Positions 23,795-30,098 of a DNA stretch of 30,098 bases are shown piece by piece. The notes beneath the pieces are model-generated. The model was not told the DNA's origin and ran no database searches. It worked only from the letters and a program-made list of their open reading frames with translations. The position numbers and the translations under genes were made by a program. Origin of the DNA: Armatimonadota bacterium (GTDB lineage: Bacteria; Armatimonadota; Fimbriimonadia; Fimbriimonadales; Fimbriimonadaceae); the NCBI GenBank assembly GCA_023392285.1, contig JAEVZK010000158.1:1-30098 (forward strand). The letters run 5' to 3'. How positions within the stretch are numbered: position 1 is the first letter of the stretch; every line of letters starts with the position of its first letter.

Positions 23795-26700
23795 CTATTC
23801 ACCGCCGCGCGCTCCAGTTGCCACGCCCTCTGCGGCTGCCGGAGTGGGCTCCACCAACTCAGCATGAGAGAGATCACGCGGATCTTTCCTAAACTTCCGC
23901 GCAAGATCATCGAAGAAGGTGTACACCGTCGGCACCACGAAGAGGGTCAGCATCGTGGATGTGGCAAGTCCGCCAATCACCGACGTGGCGAGTGGTACAT
24001 ACATTTCCGAGCCTGATCCAATCCCCAGGGCAAGCGGCAGCATTCCTAAGATCGCTGCCAACGTCGTCATGAGAATGGGCCGCAGGCGAGTCGGGGACGC
24101 GGTAAGAATCGCCTCGTTTCGAGGCAGGCCCCGGGCTCGAAGTTGATTCGTGTACTCCACCAGCAGAATTCCATTCTTAACCACGATGCCGATCAACATG
24201 AGAAGCCCAATGAAGGCGGTCAAGCCAAACGAACGGTCAGTCAGGAAGAGCGCCAAGACCAGCCCGATCGCGCAAAGCGGCACTGAAGTGAGCACGATCA
24301 GAGGATAGATAAAGGACTCGAACTGAGTGGCAAGAAGCATATAGATCAGGGCGATCGCTAGGAACACCGCTAGTCCCAGTCCAGAAAACTCTTTCGCGGC
24401 ATCCTGTTGCTGCGTTCCAAATTGCCAGTAGTAGCCCTGTGGGAGCTTGAGGTTGCTGAGCGCGGCTTGAATGTCAGCTTGCACTTCGCTTTCCGGCCGG
24501 TCTTGAACTCGACCGTTTACGCTGATCACGCGCTGACGATCTTGCCGGTTGATCTGGTTGGGGCCAGTCCCTTTTACTGCCTCCGCCACTTGCCCCAGCA
24601 AGATGGGTTCGGCTCGATCTTCCGTACCTAGAACTGGCAGCTTCATCAATTCTTCCGTCGTGAGCCGCTTTTCGCGAGGAACGTCGACGTAAATCGGATA
24701 CTGCTTACCGCCCTCTTGGTAGTAGCTGGACAAGTTGCCGATCGTGGCCGCTCCGAGAGTCGCCGCGATGTCTGAAGAGCTCACGCCGAACAGTTGCGCG
24801 TTCGTCTTGTTGATTTTGTACTGGATTTCCGGCGTTGTATCCTGCACCGACGTGTCCACGTTCTGGAGGCCGGGAATATCCATCATCGCATCCTCGATTT
24901 GCGCCGCCACTTTGCCAAGAGTGGTTAGGTCAGAGCCAAAAACATCGACTCCCATACTCGTGTTATTACCGCTGATGATGTTCGCAACGATGTCAAACGG
25001 ACTCACCTGGACGCGAGCACCCGGAATCTTGGCGAGCTTTCGCTGGATATCTTTCACAAAATCCGCGGTCTTGATCTTCCGATTTTCTTTGAGCTGAACG
25101 GTGGCGCTTCCATTGTTGGGTGCTCCGCCGTTCGATCCGCGCAGACCGACACCCGTTCCCGCGCCCACGATGTATGTGTCCACGTCCGGCTCCTTCGCCA
25201 GCACATCTTCCACCATTTTCATGTCGCGATTGGTGACGTCCACGGCAGTTCCAATCGGCAGTCGAACGTTGATATTAACGTTGCCCGTGTCAGTCTGCGG
25301 CAATTGCTCCCGCCCCACGAAGGGCCAGAGCAACCCTGCAAAGACCACCGCACCGACCGCCACTCCGAGGATCACGAGGCGATGGCCGAGCGCCCAGGCC
25401 AGCCCTCTTCGATAGCTTTCATCGACATGAGTGAGGAACACTCCGATGCGATCAAAGAGCCGAGTAAGCGGGCCAACCTTTTCGCCCGTCTTGGTCCGCT
25501 CTTCCGGGTGTGCTTCCGCAATGACTTCCTCGACCTTAACCAGCCGGGAGGCGAGCATCGGCACAACCGTCGTCGCATCGAGCAAGGAGATGGCCAGTGA
25601 GAACACAACCACGAGCGCAAACTGTGTGAACGTTTGCCCCGACCTTCCCTGAATCAGCAGTAAGGGCAGGAAAACGATCATGACGGTGAAGGTCGACGCT
25701 AGAACGGCAGACACAATCTCCTGTGTCCCGCTCACCGCGGCATCCGCTGGCCTCTTCCGGTCACGTTCGATGTGCCTATAAATGTTTTCGAGGACGACGA
25801 TCGCATCGTCCACAATCAGGCCAGAAGCCAACGCCAACCCGCTCAGAGAAATCGTGTTGAGAGTGAATCCGCAAAAGTAAAGCAGGGAAAACGTCGAAAT
25901 GATCGAGATCGGAATCGACAGCGCCACCACGAACGTGCTGCGCAAGTTCCGAAGGAAGAACGTGATGATCAGCACCGCAAGCACGCCGCCAATCACTGCG
26001 GTCGACTGCAGATCGGCGATCGAATCCTTGACGAAGCGAGCTTGATCATAAACAAGACCGAATTTCAGATCGGGGTTTCTCGACTGGATTTCCTTGATCT
26101 TCGCCTTGACATTATTGGCGGTCTCGACCGTGTTTGAGTCCGTTTGCTTGGTAACACTCATGTTGAGTGCTGGCACCCCGTTCATTCGGGTGTAGAACAG
26201 CACATCCTGGCTCGCGTCACGTACATCGGCGATCTCATCGAGCGTGACGATGCTGCCGTTTACATTCTTGATCGGCAGCTTTCTCAGCTCATCCAAGCTC
26301 TTGAAATACGCGATGCTTCGAATGCTGTATTGGGTGTGGCCCTCGATCGCCGTACCTGCGGGCAAGCTGATATTTTCCTTCTGCAGACGCGAGGAGACGT
26401 CGTTGATCGAGACCCCGAACGACTGCATCTTGCTTGGATCGACATCGACCATGATCGCGCGGTCTTGGCCGCCGCTGACGTTCACCTGGGCAACTCCTCC
26501 CGCCGCCTCGATGATCGGGCTGATATCATTCACCATTCGGTCCCGAAGTTGGATCAGGTTGCCCTTACCGGTAATGCCGTAGGACAAGATCGGAAGCGAG
26601 TTCGGATCAAATTTGAAAACCGTAGGTTCGGAGATGTTTGGGTCGTTTGGAAAGCCTCGCTTCGCCCGCTGCACCGCCTGAGCTATATCCATCGAGGCTT

Positions 26701-27007
26701 GATCGATGTTGGCTCCGTAGTTGAATTGAATCCGAACGCTCGAACTGCCCAGCGAAGATGTACTGGTGATTCGCTGAAGCCCCTGAACGGTTGCCACCGC
26801 CTGCTCCAGTTTGCGCGTGATCTGAGTCTCCATCTCCTCAGGCGAGGTGTTCGGCCAAGAGACATTCACCGCAATCGTAGGGATTTCGATCCGGGGCAGT
26901 AAGTCGATCGGCAGCCTGAGAAGGCAAATATAGCCCAGAAGCACAAGCGCGGCGATGCGCATCGTGACCGCAACCGGCCGTGAAACTGCGAACTTGCCAA
27001 TGTTCAT
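23795..27007 (-). CDS. RND-type efflux pump, AcrB/HAE1 family
   Basis: A 1070-residue inner-membrane proton/drug antiporter. Twelve TM segments in the usual 1 + 5 and 1 + 5 arrangement with two large periplasmic loops are readable. The proton-relay residues are intact: Asp400-Asp401 in TM4 (GLIVDDAIVVLEN) and Lys944 in TM10 (GIVVKNGILLVEY). N-terminal MNIGKFAVSRPVAVTM is family-typical (the first TM with the preceding FAVSRPV motif). It exports hydrophobic compounds; substrate specificity cannot be read. The C-terminal ~40 residues (from about KFRKDPRDLSHAE) are Glu/Ala-rich and variable. ATG overlaps the MFP stop by 4 bp with AGAGG 6 nt upstream; MarR follows 4 bp later. It is the second gene of the operon. 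Confidence 0.96.
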   Translation of the reverse strand: MNIGKFAVSRPVAVTMRIAALVLLGYICLLRLPIDLLPRIEIPTIAVNVSWPNTSPEEMETQITRKLEQAVATVQGLQRITSTSSLGSSSVRIQFNYGANIDQASMDIAQAVQRAKRGFPNDPNISEPTVFKFDPNSLPILSYGITGKGNLIQLRDRMVNDISPIIEAAGGVAQVNVSGGQDRAIMVDVDPSKMQSFGVSINDVSSRLQKENISLPAGTAIEGHTQYSIRSIAYFKSLDELRKLPIKNVNGSIVTLDEIADVRDASQDVLFYTRMNGVPALNMSVTKQTDSNTVETANNVKAKIKEIQSRNPDLKFGLVYDQARFVKDSIADLQSTAVIGGVLAVLIITFFLRNLRSTFVVALSIPISIISTFSLLYFCGFTLNTISLSGLALASGLIVDDAIVVLENIYRHIERDRKRPADAAVSGTQEIVSAVLASTFTVMIVFLPLLLIQGRSGQTFTQFALVVVFSLAISLLDATTVVPMLASRLVKVEEVIAEAHPEERTKTGEKVGPLTRLFDRIGVFLTHVDESYRRGLAWALGHRLVILGVAVGAVVFAGLLWPFVGREQLPQTDTGNVNINVRLPIGTAVDVTNRDMKMVEDVLAKEPDVDTYIVGAGTGVGLRGSNGGAPNNGSATVQLKENRKIKTADFVKDIQRKLAKIPGARVQVSPFDIVANIISGNNTSMGVDVFGSDLTTLGKVAAQIEDAMMDIPGLQNVDTSVQDTTPEIQYKINKTNAQLFGVSSSDIAATLGAATIGNLSSYYQEGGKQYPIYVDVPREKRLTTEELMKLPVLGTEDRAEPILLGQVAEAVKGTGPNQINRQDRQRVISVNGRVQDRPESEVQADIQAALSNLKLPQGYYWQFGTQQQDAAKEFSGLGLAVFLAIALIYMLLATQFESFIYPLIVLTSVPLCAIGLVLALFLTDRSFGLTAFIGLLMLIGIVVKNGILLVEYTNQLRARGLPRNEAILTASPTRLRPILMTTLAAILGMLPLALGIGSGSEMYVPLATSVIGGLATSTMLTLFVVPTVYTFFDDLARKFRKDPRDLSHAELVEPTPAAAEGVATGARGGE

Positions 27008-28647
27008 CGGCTACCTCTGTTTCCCGCACCCGGGCGACGATCTCCGCCCTCGTTCAACGACACCTTCGAACCGTCCTTGATCGGGTTATAACTGAGTGTG
27101 ACGACTTGATCCCCGGCCTTGACTCCCGAGAGGATCTGAACCTTGCCGTTTTGAGAGGCACCAGTCTTTACCAAAACGACGTGAGCGACGCTGTCGGAAT
27201 CAATGGTGGTGACCGTCGCCCCTTCATCCGTCTTGGTGATCGCCTCTTGGGGAATCACGACCGCATCCCTTATCGTGCCGGTCTGAATGGCGACCTGCCC
27301 ATACATCCCCGGCTTGATCATATCCTCGCGATTGTCAATCCGAATCAAGACGGTCACCTGGCGAGAAGTTGGATCGGCGGCCCCGTTTATGTTGGTAATC
27401 GGCCCTACAAAGGTCTTGCCGGGAAGGGCATCCAACTGAATTGTCGCCGTCTGCCCTTGGTGAAGCATGGCGGATTGCTCGACCGGGATCGAAGTGGAGA
27501 CATACAGCCAGTCCAAGAATTGCACCTCGAGAACTGCCGAACCAGGCGACGCTAAATCGCCCTCGTTCAGGTTTCGTGCCGTCACGGTTCCCCGAATGCT
27601 CGACCTCAAAGTCGTGTCGTTCAAGCGACTTTCTGCCTGAGCGAGTTGCGCTTGGGCAGCCTCGACACTTGCCCGCAGTGCGGCGATATTTTGTCGGTAA
27701 GCGGGCGATTGAGAGCGGTTGGATTTGGCCAGTTTTAAGCTTGATTGGGCTTGACTTAGCTTTGCTTGGCTAGCCGCGATGTCCGCCTGCCCTTTCCGCT
27801 TCACAATCTGTAAGTTCGCGGTCGCAGAAGAAAGCGTGGCCTGAGCCGATCGAACGTTCGACTGGGCGACCGAAACCGCCTGATTTGCAGTCTCAACTTG
27901 CCCTTTCGCCACGTCCACCTGAGTCCGAGCATCATCGACATCTTGGGCCGCGATGTAGCCCTTCTTATAGAGGTCGTAAGTTCGGTCGTATTTGACTTGC
28001 GCATTCGCAGCATTCGCTTGAGCGTTCGCGACTCCTGCCTGGGCGCTTTTGACACTCGCCTGAGCGGAGTTCACTCTTGCGGTTGCATCGTTGACCCCCG
28101 CCTGCGCCGCCGCCACCGTCGCATCGTAGTTGCGACGCACCTGATTGAGGTCGGCGGTCGCGCTCTGAACCGCAGCAAGCTGCTGCTCGATGCCGGTCGC
28201 AATTCCCACATCATTCGATCCTTCCGTGATCTGAGCTTGAGCCAGGCGGGATTTTGCCTCCGCCACCGCCGCCCGCTGCTGCAGGACCGCGCCCTGGAGA
28301 TCGGCTGGATCGATTTTGACGAGTACTTGGCCCGGCTCCACTGGATCACCTACTCGGACCTTCAGGTAGTCGATTCTCCCCGACGATTTCGGAGAAACCG
28401 AAATTTTGAAAGGAGTGACGACATTGCCAACCGCTTCGATCTTCGTTGCAAGGGTCTCTTTGGTGGCGACCGCCGTTTCAATGCCTCCGGCAGATCGGCC
28501 GGTCATACCCCCACCAGCCCGGCCTTTCATCGCGCCCCCGCCGGGGCCACCCTTAGCCGGATCTCCTGCCGATTTGGCTGCGAACCTCCAGCCGATCAAA
28601 CCAATGAGGGCCACCGCTGGGATGATCCACAGCAAAAACTTCTTCAA
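27004..28647 (-). CDS. RND membrane-fusion protein (HlyD/AcrA family) with very long alpha-hairpin
   Basis: A periplasmic adaptor linking the RND pump to TolC. An N-terminal TM/anchor (residues ~4-20, FLLWIIPAVALIGLIGW) is followed by a Gly/Lys-rich linker, the first lipoyl half (KISVSPKSSGRIDYLKVRVGDPVEPGQVLVKID), then a coiled-coil hairpin of ~228 residues (about 118-345) and the second lipoyl half plus beta-barrel (RSSIRGTVTARNLNEGD, QTATIQLDAL). The hairpin tip motif YDLYKKGYIAAQDVDDA lies near its middle, so each helix is about 110 residues. TTG 28647 is chosen as start because GGAG lies 6 nt upstream and it yields MKKFLLW; ATG 28686 is in frame but has no visible site and falls in the palindrome. 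The 3' end overlaps the RND gene by 4 bp. Confidence 0.92.
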   Translation of the reverse strand: MKKFLLWIIPAVALIGLIGWRFAAKSAGDPAKGGPGGGAMKGRAGGGMTGRSAGGIETAVATKETLATKIEAVGNVVTPFKISVSPKSSGRIDYLKVRVGDPVEPGQVLVKIDPADLQGAVLQQRAAVAEAKSRLAQAQITEGSNDVGIATGIEQQLAAVQSATADLNQVRRNYDATVAAAQAGVNDATARVNSAQASVKSAQAGVANAQANAANAQVKYDRTYDLYKKGYIAAQDVDDARTQVDVAKGQVETANQAVSVAQSNVRSAQATLSSATANLQIVKRKGQADIAASQAKLSQAQSSLKLAKSNRSQSPAYRQNIAALRASVEAAQAQLAQAESRLNDTTLRSSIRGTVTARNLNEGDLASPGSAVLEVQFLDWLYVSTSIPVEQSAMLHQGQTATIQLDALPGKTFVGPITNINGAADPTSRQVTVLIRIDNREDMIKPGMYGQVAIQTGTIRDAVVIPQEAITKTDEGATVTTIDSDSVAHVVLVKTGASQNGKVQILSGVKAGDQVVTLSYNPIKDGSKVSLNEGGDRRPGAGNRGSR

Positions 28648-28675
28648 ATAGAACTCCAACTCATCTGCTCGATAC

Positions 28676-28689
28676 TTTATGCGCATAAA
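28676..28689. promoter_or_regulatory. Palindrome at 5' end of efflux operon, candidate MarR operator
   Basis: TTTATGCGCATAAA is a perfect 14-bp palindrome located 28 bp upstream of the preferred TTG start of the membrane-fusion gene and overlapping the alternative ATG (28684-28686). Perfect symmetry, AT-rich arms and length fit a MarR dimer site. Immediately upstream on the minus strand is a CATATTTTAT sequence that could be a -10 region. Assignment to the MarR of this operon is inferred from position only. Confidence 0.5.
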
Positions 28690-28712
28690 ATATGAAAGCT
28701 AGCTGAAATTGT

Positions 28713-28727
28713 GTTGCGCGTCGCAAC
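28713..28727. terminator. Inverted repeat between sulfatase-like gene and efflux operon
   Basis: GTTGCG and CGCAAC are perfect 6-bp arms around a 3-nt centre. On the minus strand the hairpin begins 18 nt after the sulfatase-like stop and is followed by ACAATTTC, a weak U-containing tail. It could be a terminator for that gene or a second operator half for the efflux operon; both fit the position. Confidence 0.4.
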
Positions 28728-28745
28728 TTTAGCGAAGAACTGCTC

Positions 28746-30095
28746 TCACTTGAGCCGATCCGTCACTTCCGTGAACTGATAAGGCCCAGGAAAGGGTGAG
28801 TAATAGGAGTGGTTGGGCACAAGCTCGATCGGCTGATTGAAGCACTCTTTCAGGATCAGGCGAAAGAAATTAATCGGCGTGAAGTCAGGGGTGAGTAGTT
28901 TTTCCGCATTGGGCGGCAAGTACAGGGCCTGCAGATTGCTAAAGCACTCTTGCACGTCAGTTTTCTCGATTCGCTGCTGGTCCAGACCCTGCTTGGATCC
29001 GTGATCGCCCGCAATGATAATGATCGGAGGAGAAGTCGCCTGCTTGAGAATGGCGTCCACGACCTGTTTCAACCTCTGGTTCTCATACTGGATTTGGCCG
29101 GTATAGCCGTCGGTATAGGATTGGGGGGTGCCACCAATCTCCATGTAATCGCTGCCATCTGCGTAGCCGAATGGTGTCGCCTGCCGTAGCGGATTACCGT
29201 CTCGATCGAACACAAACGGCGGGTGCGGCGCGAGGATGTGAGCCAAAACCAACCTCGGAGCGGGACTCGGTTTTGCGAGGTGAACCAGATTTTCGAATGC
29301 CGCATTTAAGGTCTTCCGCCGGACGTTGAACATGCTTTCTGGAGCAAGCGCCTTACTTGCCAGCGGAGTCATTTCCAGAAGCGCGTTTTGCAGCAGCGAC
29401 CTGGACTGAGCTCCCTTGTACACTGCATCCGCATTCTTGAACGTGATGTTGGGGAACCCGGATGCAACCCCAATGATGCGATAGCCAATACTGCGGAAGA
29501 ACTCTGCGACAAACGACTTGTTGATCGAATCGTCCAGAATCAACCGATCCTGGGTCAACGGCGTGAGCTTATCCCGAAAGTCTTGAAGGTACGAGATGTT
29601 GAGCGTCGATGAGATGGAAAGCTCGGTTTGACAGTAATTCGAGTGCGCCTTTGGGATTACGTGAAATCCTCGACTCGTCAGAAAGTCGATAAAGTCAGAA
29701 TTGTCGAATCCCATCACTCGCTTAAGCTGGTCGGCGCGCCCGTAGCCATCCACGACAATGTAGAAAATGTCGGGCTTTCTCGCGGGTGCGGCACTCGGAT
29801 CTGTTTTGATCTTGACCGGCAACCGCGTTCCAACTTGCCGCTTCTCGCCCGTAGCTAAACCGATCACCGGCAGCAGTAAAAGGATGATCGTGAGAAGATT
29901 GAGGGGACCGCTGAGTCCTTGCAGCTTCACTTTCTTGTGGGTCAACAGTGCGCCAATGACAAAGAGAGCCAACACTTCGACGAAGAGAAGCACGCGGTCG
30001 TCGATCCCCGTAATCTTGAGCAGCGCCGCGAACGTGTAAGTGGCGGCAACCGCTAGCGTAACCACAACTGCGGTTCGGTGGAGATCGCGCATCAA
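28746..30095 (-). CDS. Membrane-anchored sulfatase / alkaline phosphatase-superfamily protein (possibly truncated by window edge)
   Basis: The N-terminus carries three hydrophobic segments at about 5-25, 33-50 and 63-81 (positions counted from ATG 30092). A large extracytoplasmic domain follows, with the alkaline-phosphatase superfamily order: DIFYIVVDGYGRAD (Asp115, metal ligand), CQTELSISSTLN (Thr156 or a neighbouring Ser as candidate nucleophile), HILAPHPPFVF and AGDHGS (Asp363-His364, metal ligands). Relatives include sulfatases and lipid/teichoic phosphotransferases that modify envelope glycans; the substrate is unknown. The frame is open to the window end (TTG 30095, then GTC), so more TM helices may lie outside; ATG 30092 is a possible true start. 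The hairpin at 28713-28727 may terminate it. Confidence 0.85.
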   Translation of the reverse strand: MMRDLHRTAVVVTLAVAATYTFAALLKITGIDDRVLLFVEVLALFVIGALLTHKKVKLQGLSGPLNLLTIILLLLPVIGLATGEKRQVGTRLPVKIKTDPSAAPARKPDIFYIVVDGYGRADQLKRVMGFDNSDFIDFLTSRGFHVIPKAHSNYCQTELSISSTLNISYLQDFRDKLTPLTQDRLILDDSINKSFVAEFFRSIGYRIIGVASGFPNITFKNADAVYKGAQSRSLLQNALLEMTPLASKALAPESMFNVRRKTLNAAFENLVHLAKPSPAPRLVLAHILAPHPPFVFDRDGNPLRQATPFGYADGSDYMEIGGTPQSYTDGYTGQIQYENQRLKQVVDAILKQATSPPIIIIAGDHGSKQGLDQQRIEKTDVQECFSNLQALYLPPNAEKLLTPDFTPINFFRLILKECFNQPIELVPNHSYYSPFPGPYQFTEVTDRLK

Positions 30096-30098
30096 GAC

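Noticed and set aside
23791..23910. Extended N-terminus of the MarR protein up to 23910
   Set aside because: It would overlap the pump gene by 116 bp and adds sequence unlike the family; ATG 23790 has better spacing and a GGTGA upstream.
26144..26902. 252-aa plus-strand open frame over the RND pump gene
   Set aside because: Shadow of the well-identified pump; a conserved RND sequence occupies the other strand throughout.
27898..28695. 265-aa plus-strand open frame over the membrane-fusion gene
   Set aside because: Arg/His/Ser-rich shadow of a repetitive coiled-coil coding region; no recognisable motif.

Overview
The window is about 30 kb of densely packed bacterial chromosome with moderately high GC. 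It comes from a Gram-negative (two-membrane) organism, because it carries a complete RND efflux system with a TolC-type outer-membrane channel, several exported proteins and an L,D-transpeptidase. The mix of a stalk-domain L,D-transpeptidase, an Asp-box propeller protein with Ig-like repeats, a cell-wall-less-specific set of housekeeping genes (alr, folC) and frequent TTG/GTG starts would fit Armatimonadota (Fimbriimonadia-like). That placement is inference from general impression, not from a marker gene. No rRNA, tRNA, CRISPR array, insertion sequence or phage gene was seen.

Layout. Positions 1-3102 hold a small orphan ORF (+) and, on the minus strand, an envelope-stress-like operon: ECF sigma factor, single-TM anti-sigma candidate, HtrA-like protein with all three catalytic triad positions replaced plus a PDZ domain, and a 106-residue protein. 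Positions 3221-6369 hold an exported thioredoxin-fold protein (-) divergent from a secreted subtilisin-like protease (+). Positions 6359-8947 (-) hold an M32 carboxypeptidase and alanine racemase. A 292-bp divergent region with three strong inverted repeats separates these from an HDOD-domain gene (+). An unknown gene (-) follows at 10139-10693, then an L,D-transpeptidase/alpha-beta hydrolase pair (+) and folC (-).

Positions 13456-15568 (+) are a translationally coupled trio: a degenerate aldo/keto-reductase-like protein, a 3-TM mini-protein and a flavin amine-oxidase-like enzyme. Positions 15570-19706 (-) encode a giant secreted Asp-box propeller protein ending in seven ~93-residue Ig-like repeats. 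It is divergent from an M1-like metallopeptidase (19829-22003, +). Positions 22007-28647 (-) are an efflux operon in the order membrane-fusion protein, RND pump, MarR regulator, TolC, with a palindrome at its 5' end. The right edge holds a membrane-anchored sulfatase/phosphatase-superfamily protein (-), possibly truncated by the window.

Gene ends are extremely tight: all six convergent pairs lie within about 11 bp of each other (some overlap), and neighbours on the same strand often share 4-bp stop/start overlaps. The best candidates for something undescribed are the sigma/anti-sigma/pseudo-DegS operon, the AKR-like/3-TM/flavoenzyme trio, the structured leader before the HDOD gene, and the long-hairpin efflux adaptor with its embedded MarR gene and candidate operator.
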